This document shows, piece by piece, positions 53,757 through 62,153 of a stretch of DNA of 64,000 bases. The notes under the pieces are model-generated. The model saw only the letters and a list, made by a program, of their open reading frames with translations, did not search any database and was not told the DNA's origin. Origin of the DNA: an uncultured cyanobacterium (GTDB lineage: Bacteria > Cyanobacteriota > Cyanobacteriia > PCC-6307 > Cyanobiaceae). The stretch spans positions 1 to 64,000 of the forward strand of contig CAIOGZ010000036.1 of NCBI GenBank assembly GCA_903858015.1, in the 5' to 3' direction. A program made the translations under genes and the position numbers. Each line of letters opens with the position of its first letter. Positions within the stretch are counted from its first letter, which is position 1.

Positions 53757-55376
53757 GTGAGCAGCGACGAGCGGGCCGCGGCCCAGAGCCAGCCAGGGGG
53801 CGCCCCCAGCCCCGCCGATCTCGAAGCGATCGCCCTCTGCCATCGCCTGGCCGGCACCAGCTTCCCCTGGGACATCACCCGTTCCCTGGAGCTGGCCCTG
53901 CTCAAAACCTTCTGCGTGCCCTCCATCTCCGGCCTGCTCAGCCGCACGGGCGAATTTGAACAACGGCCCCGCAAGCGCTACGACGACACCGGCCTGATGG
54001 TGGCCGAGCTGTTGCGCCACGGCCCCAGCAGCGAGGCCGGCGCCGCCGTGATTGCCCGCATGAACCGCATCCACGGGGCCTTCGCGATCAGCGACCGCGA
54101 CTACCTCTACGTGCTCTCCACCTTTGTGTGTGAACCGATCCGCTGGCTGGCCCGCTACGGCTGGCGGGCCCTCAGCGTCGAAGAGGAGGAAGCCCTGTTC
54201 CGCTTCTGGGCTCTGGTGGGGGAGCGCATGGGCATAGCGGCCATTCCCGCCACCCTGGCGGAGCTGGTGGCCTTCAACCAGGCCATTGAAGCCGAGCTCT
54301 TTGCTAACGCCCCCAGCAACCGCCGGGTGGCCGACGCCACCCTCGCCATGCTCCTGGGCGATTGGCCGGCTCCGCTGCGGCCAGGGCTGGCGAGGGTGCT
54401 GGGATCGCTGCTGAGCGCTCCGGAGGCCGCGGCCCTGGGCTGGCCCGAGCCGCCCACGGCGCTGCAGAGGGCAGTGCTGCTGGCTCTGCGGCTGCGCAGC
54501 CGCCTGGCGGGCCTCTCCCAGCGGCTGCGGCCGCCCCGGGGCAGCCGTTTCTATTCGGAGCGGCCCACCCCCAGCTATGGCAAGAGCTTTCAGCTGGAGC
54601 AGCTGGGGCCGCCGGCGCGGCTGGCGGAACTCAATCGGCGCCGCTGGGCCGGCCGGCAACGACGGATCGGGCTCACCGGCGGCATCGCCACCGGCAAAAG
54701 CTCGGTGGCTCGCCTGCTGGCCGATCGCCATGGCCTGCCGGTGCTCGATGCGGATCACTTCGCCCGCGAGGCCCTGGCCCCGGGAAGCCCGGGAGCCCGG
54801 GCAGTGCTGGAGCGCTACGGGGAGCGGGTGCGCCTAGGCGCTGAGGGGCCGCAAGCAGGAGAAAAACTCAGCGGCAGCCCTAGCCCCAGCAGCGATGCCG
54901 GCGTGGCGATCGACCGGGCCGCCCTGGGCCGGATCGTGTTCGCCGACGCCGGCGAACGGCGCTGGCTGGAGGCCCTGGTACACCCGATCGTGCGGCAGCG
55001 CTTTAGCGCCGAACTGGAGCGCTTGGCCGCCGCCCCGGTGGTGGTGCTGATGATCCCGCTGCTGTTAGAGGCCGGGCTGGAGGAACTCTGCAGTGAGGTG
55101 TGGCTGGTGGATTGCGACGAGGCCCAGCAATTGGGGCGGCTGATCGGGCGCGACCAGCTCAGCGCAGCCGAAGCCCAGGCCCGCATCGCGGCCCAATGGC
55201 CGCTGGAGCGCAAGCGGCCATTGGTGGATCGGCTGATCGACAACCGGGGCAACCCCCACGCCCTGGAAGCCTCGCTAACGGCACACCTCGAAGCCCGGCC
55301 GCTGTGGAGCGCCCCGAAGGATGCCCCCCCGGAGGATGCCCCCCCGGCAACGGGGCCTGATCGCCTCAGCCCTTGA
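53757..55376 (+). CDS. coaE: Fused MpaB-type oxygenase (DUF2236) and dephospho-CoA kinase
   Basis: A 539-residue protein with two domains and no stop between. The start is GTG 53757 behind AAGGGGGGAG (53741-53750). Residues 1-300 are a DUF2236 (MpaB/latex-clearing-like) oxygenase: GTSFPWDITRSLELALLKTF, RMNRIHGAFAISDRDYLYVL (a His-containing heme region) and FWALVGERMGIAAIPATLAE. From residue 303, RRIGLTGGIATGKSSVARLL is the CoaE P-loop, with DADHFAREAL, AALGRIVF, VVVLMIPLLLEAGLE and IDNRGNPHALE following. CoaE makes CoA from dephospho-CoA. No ATG, GTG or TTG lies just before the kinase, so it looks like a true fusion. It overlaps gatB by 11 bases at the 3' ends. Confidence 0.85.
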   Translation: MSSDERAAAQSQPGGAPSPADLEAIALCHRLAGTSFPWDITRSLELALLKTFCVPSISGLLSRTGEFEQRPRKRYDDTGLMVAELLRHGPSSEAGAAVIARMNRIHGAFAISDRDYLYVLSTFVCEPIRWLARYGWRALSVEEEEALFRFWALVGERMGIAAIPATLAELVAFNQAIEAELFANAPSNRRVADATLAMLLGDWPAPLRPGLARVLGSLLSAPEAAALGWPEPPTALQRAVLLALRLRSRLAGLSQRLRPPRGSRFYSERPTPSYGKSFQLEQLGPPARLAELNRRRWAGRQRRIGLTGGIATGKSSVARLLADRHGLPVLDADHFAREALAPGSPGARAVLERYGERVRLGAEGPQAGEKLSGSPSPSSDAGVAIDRAALGRIVFADAGERRWLEALVHPIVRQRFSAELERLAAAPVVVLMIPLLLEAGLEELCSEVWLVDCDEAQQLGRLIGRDQLSAAEAQARIAAQWPLERKRPLVDRLIDNRGNPHALEASLTAHLEARPLWSAPKDAPPEDAPPATGPDRLSP

Positions 55377-56943
55377 GCTTCTCGATCAGGATCTGGTTGG
55401 CCAGTTTGGGATCGGCGCGGCCGCCGGTCTGCTTCATCAGCTGGCCCACGAAGAAGCCCTGCAGCTTGGTCTTACCGCCGCGGAAGGCCTCCACCTCCGC
55501 GGGGTGGGCGGCCAGCAGCTCCGCCACGATGGCGCCGATCGCCGCAGGGTCACTGATCATCCCCAGGCCGCGATCCGCCACGATCGCTTTGGCGGAGCCG
55601 CCCTTCTCCAGCAGTTCCGGCAGGATCTCCTTGGCGATCTTGCCGCTGATCGTGCCGGCCTCGATCAGTTGCACCATCTCGGCCAACTGCTCGGGCCGCA
55701 GGGGCAGATCGGTGTAGGAGAGGCGGTTGGCATTCACATGGGCGGCGATGTCGCCACTGATCCAGTTGGCCACGGCCTTGGCCTCAGCGCCGGCCGCTAG
55801 CACCGCTTCGAAGTATTCAGCCATCGGCCGCTCATCGGTGAGCACGCGGGCGTCGTAGATCGAAAGGCCCAATTGATCGGCATAGCGGTGCCGTTTGGCA
55901 GCCGGGAGTTCGGGCAGTTCGGCACGCCAGGCCTGCTGCTGCTCGGCGATCACCTCGATCGGTCCGAGGTCGGGATCGGGGAAGTAGCGATAATCGCTGG
56001 CGCCCTCCTTGGAGCGCATGCTTTTGGTGAGCTGCTTGCTTTCATCCCAGAGGCGGGTTTCCTGCACCACTGGTTCACCGGCTTCATAGGCCTTGATCTG
56101 GCGCTGGATTTCGTAATCACAGGCCCTCTGAATGGCTGAAAAAGAGTTCATATTCTTGATCTCCACCTTCACGCCGAAGGGAGCCGTGGGCCCCCTTCGC
56201 ACCGAGATGTTCACATCGCAACGCAGGGAGCCCTCCTGCATGTTGCCATCACTAACCCCCAAATAACGCATGATGCGGCGGATTTCGGCGGCGTATTCGG
56301 CCGCCTCCCGACCGGTGCGGAGGTCTGGCTTGCTGACGATCTCGGCCAAGGCCACGCCAGCCCGGTTGTAATCCACCAGGGAATGGGTGCTACCGGCGAG
56401 ACGATCGCTGCCGGCATGAACCAGCTTGCCGGCATCTTCCTCCATATGAAGCCGCTCGATGCCGATTGTTTTCAGATAGGTTTCTTTGCCCTTTTCTGCA
56501 ACCTCCACCTCGATCCAACCATCTTCAGCGATCGGCTCGTCGTACTGGGAAATCTGGTAGTTCTTAGGGAGGTCGGGATAGAAATACTGCTTACGATCGA
56601 ACTTACTGTGGGCGGCGATCTTCAAGTTCAGCGCCATCGCCGCCTTCACGGCATACTCCAGCACCTTCTCATTCAGCACCGGCAGGGTGCCAGGCAAACC
56701 GAACACCACCGGATCCACATGGGTGTTGGGGTCATCGCCAAAGGCGGTGGAGGCGGCGGTGAAGATCTTGCTGTCGGTGCCCAGCTGCACATGGGTTTCC
56801 AGGCCGATCACGGCCTCCCAGGCGGCCTGCCCCACCCCCGCGTTAGGAGCCGGGACGGCGACGGGGGCCGGGGCGGCGGCGGCCGTGGGGAGGCTGGGCG
56901 GGGCGGCGGAGGCGCTAGCCATAGGGAATGGGGGAGCGGCCAA
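55366..56943 (-). CDS. gatB: Asp-tRNA(Asn)/Glu-tRNA(Gln) amidotransferase subunit B
   Basis: A 525-residue GatB. WEAVIGLETHVQLGTDSKIF opens the conserved part at about residue 42. YNRAGVALAEIVSKPDLRTG, MQEGSLRCDVNISVR and VEIKNMNSFSAIQRACDYE are GatB signatures, and the C-terminal helical tail binds tRNA. It works with GatA and GatC, not in this window, to form Gln-tRNA and Asn-tRNA. The first 40 residues are Ala/Pro-rich, and the start could be ATG 56943 or the ATG seven codons on. It converges with mpaB-coaE. Confidence 0.95.
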   Translation of the reverse strand: MAAPPFPMASASAAPPSLPTAAAAPAPVAVPAPNAGVGQAAWEAVIGLETHVQLGTDSKIFTAASTAFGDDPNTHVDPVVFGLPGTLPVLNEKVLEYAVKAAMALNLKIAAHSKFDRKQYFYPDLPKNYQISQYDEPIAEDGWIEVEVAEKGKETYLKTIGIERLHMEEDAGKLVHAGSDRLAGSTHSLVDYNRAGVALAEIVSKPDLRTGREAAEYAAEIRRIMRYLGVSDGNMQEGSLRCDVNISVRRGPTAPFGVKVEIKNMNSFSAIQRACDYEIQRQIKAYEAGEPVVQETRLWDESKQLTKSMRSKEGASDYRYFPDPDLGPIEVIAEQQQAWRAELPELPAAKRHRYADQLGLSIYDARVLTDERPMAEYFEAVLAAGAEAKAVANWISGDIAAHVNANRLSYTDLPLRPEQLAEMVQLIEAGTISGKIAKEILPELLEKGGSAKAIVADRGLGMISDPAAIGAIVAELLAAHPAEVEAFRGGKTKLQGFFVGQLMKQTGGRADPKLANQILIEKLKG

Positions 56944-57072
56944 GCCGCTGGGCTGGATCGATCCTAAGGAGGCAGCCTTTTGGGGATGGCGGTGGGCGGC
57001 GCCCCATGGGCAGTGGGCCCAGCCAATCCCCCCCCGCCTGGGGACGAGCGGGGGCCCTTGCCGGGGCTGGGC

Positions 57073-57807
57073 TCAGGGAAGGCCCAGAACCTCGCCAAAC
57101 GCTGCCTGTCCCCCCAGGGCCTGATCCGCGGATGCCACCAGCCGCAGGCGGCCATCGGGCAGCTGCTCCACCAGGCCTTGCCGCCGCAGCCCAGCCAACG
57201 TACGGGAGGTGGTTTCGCGGGCCAGGCCGCAGAGAGCGGCGAGCTCCCGCTGGGGCAGGGCGGGAATGGGCGCGGTGGTCGAAGCCTGCGGAGCCGAGCG
57301 CTTGGCCAGGGCCGCCAGCACAGCCAGCAGACGCTGCGCCGCACTCGACTCCCGGCCCACGAAGCGGCGGTTGAGGTTCTGCAGACGCTGCGCCTCAAGC
57401 CGGGCCAAGGCCAGGGCCAGGCGGGCATCACTGTGCAACAGGGCCGCGAACGGAGCCGACCTCAACAGCAACAGCTCACAATGCGTGAGGCAAATCACAT
57501 CGGCGGTGCGTCGTCCCCCGCCGAGGATGGCCATCTCACCGCAGACCTCACCCGGACCCAGCAAGGAGAGCACCACCTCCTGGCCTTCGAAGTCAATGCT
57601 GCGCACCTTGGCGATGCCGGCCCGGAAGACAAACAGCCCCTTGCCATCATCCTGCTCATGGAGCAGGGAGTGACCAGCCGCCACCTGGATGACGCGGTGC
57701 GACTCCAACAATCGCGACCGGCTAGTTTCGTCTAGCCCGGCAAAGAGCGGGCAACTGGCAAGATCGGCGGCCAGTCCGCCGCCTTGGAGCGGTGTGTCAA
57801 AATCCAT
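57073..57807 (-). CDS. Crp/Fnr family transcription regulator
   Basis: A 244-residue regulator. Residues 15-125 form a cyclic-nucleotide-type sensor domain, with LFVFRAGIAKVRSIDFEGQE and GPGEVCGEMAILGGGRRTAD. A coiled dimer helix follows, then a helix-turn-helix with LPQRELAALCGLARETTSRT. No Cys cluster for an Fe-S centre is present, so it is CRP-like rather than FNR-like; the ligand is unknown. ATG 57807 is preferred to an upstream one at 57834. A perfect 8-base inverted repeat upstream (57957-57975) may be a binding site for it or another regulator. It is divergent from thiO. Confidence 0.9.
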   Translation of the reverse strand: MDFDTPLQGGGLAADLASCPLFAGLDETSRSRLLESHRVIQVAAGHSLLHEQDDGKGLFVFRAGIAKVRSIDFEGQEVVLSLLGPGEVCGEMAILGGGRRTADVICLTHCELLLLRSAPFAALLHSDARLALALARLEAQRLQNLNRRFVGRESSAAQRLLAVLAALAKRSAPQASTTAPIPALPQRELAALCGLARETTSRTLAGLRRQGLVEQLPDGRLRLVASADQALGGQAAFGEVLGLP

Positions 57808-57956
57808 TATGGGAAGTGCTAAGGCTAGAAACAACGCAAAGTTGAGCCTGAAATGTTCGGCCCTACATAAGGACAGCTCAAAAACCAGGCGTTCCGCTCC
57901 CGCCAGCCAGGAGCAATCAAATCGCTAGACTCTTTCCCGCATTATGCGATCGGCAA

Positions 57957-57975
57957 GGCCTGAATTCTTCAGGCC
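57957..57975. promoter_or_regulatory. Inverted repeat between divergent crp-like gene and thiO
   Basis: GGCCTGAA-TTC-TTCAGGCC is a perfect palindrome of eight bases per arm, extendable outward with one mismatch (GGCA.../...CGCC). No T-run follows on either strand, so a terminator is unlikely. The position in the 323-base region between divergent starts fits an operator. The rest of 57835-58130 has no gene. Confidence 0.45.
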
Positions 57976-58130
57976 CGCCAAGCCTATGCCATTGCAGGCC
58001 AGCTTGGCTGGTGCCAACCCATACAATTTGATCAAATCCCTGGCTTAACGCTGTAGGTATTTTCCCCCTGGCTTGCCTTGGGTCTGAGCCACTACTCCCA
58101 TCCACGCTTCCCCACCCCGCCGCCCAGCCC

Positions 58131-59327
58131 ATGCCGGCTGCCAACCCTGCACCCGTTCTGATCCTCGGCGGCGGCCTCATGGGCCTGGCGCTCGCCCATG
58201 AGCTGGCCCGCCGCGGCCGGGCTGCCACCGTGCTCAGCCGCCGCCGCAACGAAGCCGCCGGTTTCGTGGCCGCCGGCATGCTGGCCCCCCACGCCGAAGG
58301 CCTGGCGGGCCATCTGCTGGCGCTGGGCCAGCGCAGCCTGGCGCGCATCCCGGCCTGGGTGGCCCAGATTGAAGCCGATAGTGGGCTGGCCTGCGGCCTC
58401 CAGCTCTGCGGCATCGTGGTGCCGTTCAGCACCAGCGGCGAGCGGGATGCCTACCCCACCGCAGCCTGGGGCCAGGGCCTCGATCGCGCTGGGCTGGAGC
58501 GGCAGATTCCGGGCATCGGCCCCAGCTGGCAGGCGGGGCTGCTCTTCCCCCAGGACGGCCAGATCGATAACCGCCGCCAGCTGATGCGGGCCCTGGAGCG
58601 GGCCTGCGTGGGCCGGGGCGTGCGCTTCGAGGAGGGATGCGAGGTGCTGGAGCTGATCAGCTCGGCCAGCGACAGCACCAGGCCAAGCCAGCGACCCCAG
58701 CTGGAGGCTGTGCGATTGCGCCGGGCCGATGGCCAGGAGCTCAACCTGCCCTGCCGGCAGGCGGTGCTGGCCTGTGGCGCCTGGAGCGCCAGCCTGCTGC
58801 CTGAGCTACCGGTGGCGCCGGTGAAGGGACAAATGCTCTCGCTGCAGGCTCCGATCGGGGCGCTGCCGCGGGTGCTGTTTGGCCCAGGCACCTACCTGGT
58901 GCCCCGGGGCGACGGCCTGGTGGTGGTGGGGGCCAGCAGCGAACCGGAGGCCGGTTTCAGCGAGGGCCTCACTCCCGCCGCTCAGCGCCAGTTGGAGCAG
59001 GGCCTCAGCAGCCTGCTGCCCGCGGCCAGCGGCTGGCCGCCGATGGAGCGCTGGTGGGGATTTCGCCCCTGCACCCCCGACCAAGCGCCGCTGCTGGGCG
59101 AGGGGCCGATCGCCGGGCTGTGGCTGGCCACCGGCCATCACCGCAACGGCGTGCTGTTGGCGGCGATCACGGCGGAGCTGGTGGTGGGCAGCTTGCTGGC
59201 AAGCGGGGGCCCCGAGCTGGAACAGCAACTGGCGCCGTTCCATTGGGGTCGCTTCAAAGCCCCCAGCCCCAGCCCCAGGATCAACCCTCCTGGCGCCAGC
59301 CCTGATCGGCCGGGGTCCAATCGCTGA
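58131..59327 (+). CDS. thiO: Glycine oxidase ThiO
   Basis: A 398-residue FAD-dependent oxidase of the D-amino-acid oxidase/ThiO group. [20 protein letters not shown] is the FAD loop, [11 protein letters not shown] the ThiO-type second motif, and [18 protein letters not shown] with [13 protein letters not shown] the conserved C-terminal active-site part. It oxidises glycine to iminoacetate for the thiazole of thiamine. The final 47 bases overlap ndk on the opposite strand. Confidence 0.88.
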   Translation: MPAANPAPVLILGGGLMGLALAHELARRGRAATVLSRRRNEAAGFVAAGMLAPHAEGLAGHLLALGQRSLARIPAWVAQIEADSGLACGLQLCGIVVPFSTSGERDAYPTAAWGQGLDRAGLERQIPGIGPSWQAGLLFPQDGQIDNRRQLMRALERACVGRGVRFEEGCEVLELISSASDSTRPSQRPQLEAVRLRRADGQELNLPCRQAVLACGAWSASLLPELPVAPVKGQMLSLQAPIGALPRVLFGPGTYLVPRGDGLVVVGASSEPEAGFSEGLTPAAQRQLEQGLSSLLPAASGWPPMERWWGFRPCTPDQAPLLGEGPIAGLWLATGHHRNGVLLAAITAELVVGSLLASGGPELEQQLAPFHWGRFKAPSPSPRINPPGASPDRPGSNR

Positions 59328-59739
59328 GCTCGGCGGGGGTGAACCAAAGCCCGATCTCAAATTCGGCGGTTTCCGGCGCATCGGAACCGTGGATCACGTT
59401 GCGGCCGATGTTGACGGCCAGGTCGCCGCGGATCGTGCCGGGCTCGGCCTCGAGGGGCTTGGTGGCCCCGATCAGCTTGCGGGCGCTGGCGATCACGCCG
59501 TCGCCCTCCCACACCATCGCCACCACCGGACCACTGGTGATGAACTCCACCAGACCGGCAAAGAAGGGGCGCTCGCGGTGCACGCCGTAGTGGCTCTCGG
59601 CCAGCTCACGGCTGGGGGTGAGCTGCTTGAGGCCCACCAACTTGAAGCCCTTGCGCTCGAAACGGCCGAGGATTTCGCCCACCAGGCCCCGCTGCACCCC
59701 ATCGGGCTTGATCGCGATGAAGGAGCGTTCGGCGGCCAT
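59281..59739 (-). CDS. ndk: Nucleoside diphosphate kinase
   Basis: A 152-residue Ndk starting [38 protein letters not shown] and [20 protein letters not shown] follow, the latter carrying the His phosphoryl acceptor. It exchanges phosphate between nucleotides. ATG 59739 gives the normal length; the open frame upstream on this strand is derived from a decayed gene. It converges with thiO. The last 16 residues reach past the thiO stop. Confidence 0.94.
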   Translation of the reverse strand: MAAERSFIAIKPDGVQRGLVGEILGRFERKGFKLVGLKQLTPSRELAESHYGVHRERPFFAGLVEFITSGPVVAMVWEGDGVIASARKLIGATKPLEAEPGTIRGDLAVNIGRNVIHGSDAPETAEFEIGLWFTPAELSDWTPADQGWRQEG

Positions 59740-59759
59740 GAATTCGGGGCAAGGGACTA

Positions 59760-60157
59760 GAACCATCGTCCGTGCTGGGGTGGCCGCTTGGCAAGCGCGG
59801 AGCGCACCTCGGTGGGGCCGGTGAAACGGCCCGGATTGAGCCCCAGGACCGAAAGCCGCGCCTGGCTGATGCCGCCGACCTTCTTGACCAGCCACCGCCT
59901 GGCTGAGCCGGCGCTGGCGACGCAGGGCGATCAGGAGCTGGGCCGACTGGGCTGGGGCGCGGATCAGCTGACCAGCTGGATTGCGAGGATCCGCTCAGCG
60001 GGCGCTGCTGTGGACGTGTTGTTGTGCGCCTGCCAGTCAGCCCAGGCGGTGCCAGTCAGACCCTGCAGGGGTGCCGCCGTTGAGCACCCGCACGATCTGC
60101 AGCAGACGACGCCCAGCGTTGCCGCCAGTGGTCGCGTTGGGCTGGGGTAAGAACCAT
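59760..60157 (-). pseudogene. Decayed gene remnant upstream of ndk
   Basis: Pieces of one possible small protein (about 130 residues) occur in different frames. They are a start MVLTPAQRDHWRQRW at ATG 60157, a middle PLQGLTGTAWADWQAHNN then [11 protein letters not shown], a third piece [16 protein letters not shown], and an end [20 protein letters not shown] finishing at 59760. The pieces are consistent in order and strand, so several frameshifts or point changes are likely. I do not recognise the family. It may once have been co-transcribed with ndk. Confidence 0.4.
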
Positions 60158-60260
60158 GGCGTGAACGTAGGCAGTTCGGGGGCAGGGCACCCCCACCAGC
60201 AAAGCCCAGGTGGGCGCGGAAACCCTCTCGCACCGCCCCCCCGGGCGCCTCCCCATGCTC

Positions 60261-60662
60261 CTAGGGCACGAAAAACTCCGGCGGTGCGGTGCGGCGGGCG
60301 CTCACCGCAAAGGCCATCGCCATCAGGGGCGCCAGCAGCAGCACCCGCAGGCTGTCTTTGAGCAGCAGCCCGGTGGGCACCCGCGGGCCGAGCTGCTTGA
60401 GCAGGCTGGTTTCCTGCGCCTTGAGCTGGGTGAGCATATCGGCCTTCAGGGCCGGCAGGCCGAGGCGCTGATCCGCCGGCGAGAGGGGCGGGGCCTGGAT
60501 CTCGGCGAGCTGGTTTTGCAGCTCGGCGAGCGTTCCGGACCGTTCCACCGCCTGGCGGAACTGGCCCAGGCGGGCCTGCTGCTGCCTGCCGGCGCGAACG
60601 GCCAGCGACTGGGCGGCCTCGAGCCCCCGCCAGGCGGCCTCAGGCCTGGGGCAGGGTGATGC
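60261..60662 (-). pseudogene. C-terminal fragment, HpsJ-like membrane protein
   Basis: An open frame of about 133 codons lies on the minus strand. Helical LEAAQSLAVRAGRQQQARLG, VERSGTLAELQNQLAEI, LPALKADMLTQLKAQE and a C-terminal LLKDSLRVLLLAPLMAMAFA membrane segment are present. This order (helices, a Leu-Lys-x helix, then a late membrane helix with LLK(D/N)SLR) resembles HpsJ-like proteins associated with cyanoexosortases. There is no start codon before the upstream stop that matches the family's N-terminal helices, so only the C-terminal portion survives. The best start present is GTG 60548. The family call is a recollection and is tentative. Confidence 0.35.
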
Positions 60663-60922
60663 CTAATGGAGGCGGTGCCAGTTGGATGCGCTTCCTCAGC
60701 ATTTCCGAACCAAGGCATATTGCCACCGTTGGCCGGAGTTTGGAACTTGCTGGTGTTGTCGTTGCAAGTCCCCGTGAAAGTGATTGCATTGTTTTGCACG
60801 CCTAACACCGTCACCACATAGGCCTGGGCCGAGCCCGGGCTGAGGTTGATCGCCGCCAGGGCCGCAGCGGCGCCGAGGGCCAGCTTAAGCAATGGAGTTA
60901 GAGAGGCACGAAAGGGAGCCAC
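60663..60922 (-). pseudogene. N-terminal fragment of a secreted protein
   Basis: From GTG 60922 the frame reads MAPFRASLTPLLKLALGAAA, a basic start and hydrophobic signal peptide ending near SAQA, then YVVTVLGVQNNAITFTGT and SKFQTPANGGNMPWFGN. Small cyanobacterial secreted proteins with this ITF/TFTG...NGGxMPW pattern are known to me, some with C-terminal sorting signals. After about residue 75 the sequence becomes Pro/Arg-rich because it runs out of frame into the HpsJ-like fragment, so the rest of the secreted gene has been deleted. It shares a junction with the fragment at 60261-60662. Confidence 0.4.
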
Positions 60923-60930
60923 CGAAGAAA

Positions 60931-61127
60931 GCAGTCAGGCCGTGCGACTGCCCAAGGACTACCGCTTCCGCGGCAGCGAAGTGGCCGTCAAGCACTTCGG
61001 CAATGGTGTGCTGCTGCTGCCGATCGATGACCCCTGGCAGACCCTGGAGGACGGACTGGCGGCGTTTGAACCGGGATTCGTGCTTGAGCGGTTCAGGCAG
61101 TAGCGGATCGGGGGGATCGGTCGTGAG
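60931..61127 (+). pseudogene. Deletion derivative of a vapB-vapC toxin-antitoxin pair
   Basis: Bases 60931-61088 match 63251-63410 of the vapB gene nearly perfectly (three differences seen). Directly after, 61080-61127 matches the vapC coding region at about 63505-63553. About 100 bases spanning the antitoxin end and toxin start are missing at the join, next to short GAGCG matches in both. The result is an antitoxin piece missing its start, fused to a small internal toxin piece and followed by an in-frame stop. No working protein is expected. Confidence 0.8.
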
Positions 61128-61269
61128 CCCATGCCGGGGGACCAGTCGGGGCAAGGTGCGGCGCCACGGCGGGGTCAATCTCGGCCAGACCCACCCCATC
61201 CGGGGTTGCGGCCGGGCTATCGCATGCTGCGCCGAGGGATCTCGCAGCAGAACGATGGGCTTGATCCCT

Positions 61270-61662
61270 TCACCAGAGCAGTCGGCAGGGGAAGGTCGCC
61301 AGCGCAGGATCGAGGCTCACCAGGTGCAGGCCCTCCAGCTCAGCCTGGGCCGCCAGCAGCCGATCGAACGGATCCCGGTGCGCCTGCCTATAGCCACCGG
61401 CGTGGACGCCATGATGCAACTGCACGGCCAGCGGCTGGAAACCCTGTTGTTGCAACAGGGAAGGCAGATCCTGAAGCAGCCCTTCGGCGCCGGGAAGTTT
61501 GCCAAGGCGACTTTTGGTGGCGAGCTCCCAGCCGGAGGCGGCGCTCACAAAGATCGTGGCCGCTGGATCGTTGATGGCCGCTAGGGCGAGGGAGGAGAGC
61601 TTCTCGGGTTCCACCAACCACCAGAGCAGGGCATGGGTGTCCAGCAGGAGCGAGGGGGCCAT
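61270..61662 (-). CDS. PIN-domain toxin (VapC type)
   Basis: A 130-residue PIN-domain protein. LLLDTHALLWWLVEPEKL carries the first conserved Asp, VSAASGWELATKSRLGKLP the Glu region, and HRDPFDRLLAAQAELEG the Asp-x2-Asp metal site; these acidic residues form the RNase site. VapC toxins cut initiator tRNA or rRNA when freed from antitoxin. ATG 61662 shares its A with the antitoxin stop (TGATG), so the pair is translationally coupled. The frame is intact. Confidence 0.88.
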   Translation of the reverse strand: MAPSLLLDTHALLWWLVEPEKLSSLALAAINDPAATIFVSAASGWELATKSRLGKLPGAEGLLQDLPSLLQQQGFQPLAVQLHHGVHAGGYRQAHRDPFDRLLAAQAELEGLHLVSLDPALATFPCRLLW

Positions 61663-61913
61663 CAAGAGGGCAACGGGGCTTCGAGGGCGTCGAGCTCCTC
61701 AGGCGGTAGAGGGGCGAGCAGCACATCGATGGGGGGAAGCTGCAGCTGACCCCGAAGCAGCCCAGGCTGCCGCCGGGGTCGATCCGTTTCCAGCGGCACC
61801 AGCCGCGCCCAGGGCTTGCCATCCTTGGCCACCAGGATCGTTTCGCCGGCATGGGCGGCGTCGATCAGCCTGGAGAACTGGGTCTTGGCCTCGTGAACAT
61901 TGACGGTGCGCAT
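61662..61913 (-). CDS. Phd/YefM-type antitoxin
   Basis: An 83-residue protein. MRTVNVHEAKTQFSRLIDAA is the Phd/YefM N-terminal DNA-binding domain with AGETILVAKDGKPWARLVPL following. The C-terminal part (PIDVLLAPLPPEELDALEA) would wrap around the toxin. It would repress its own promoter with the PIN toxin (61270-61662). No other gene is visible between it and the ATPase remnant, and the 240 bases at 61914-62153 show no feature. Confidence 0.87.
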   Translation of the reverse strand: MRTVNVHEAKTQFSRLIDAAHAGETILVAKDGKPWARLVPLETDRPRRQPGLLRGQLQLPPIDVLLAPLPPEELDALEAPLPS

Positions 61914-62153
61914 GGAGGGCCCCAGGCATCAACCAAGCTTAGTCCAGATGTTGACCCATGACTGGTTCTACCTGGGTTGCCCTGTCTGCTCAGGCGGGAT
62001 GAAGCCAACCTGCCGTGGCAGCCAGCCTCCCCTTCCCTACGGCAGCACCAGCCGGCCTCAGGCCAGGGGGAAGCCCAAGGCCTGCGAACCAGGCGCCCAT
62101 GCACGTAGCGCGAAGGATTGAGAAAACAGGAAGGCCACCATGGGCCGGGATCG

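Noticed and set aside
53676-54758. Upstream extension of argJ on the minus strand
   Set aside because: It is antisense to the MpaB part of the fused protein and has no ArgJ similarity. ATG 53675 gives the family-like start.
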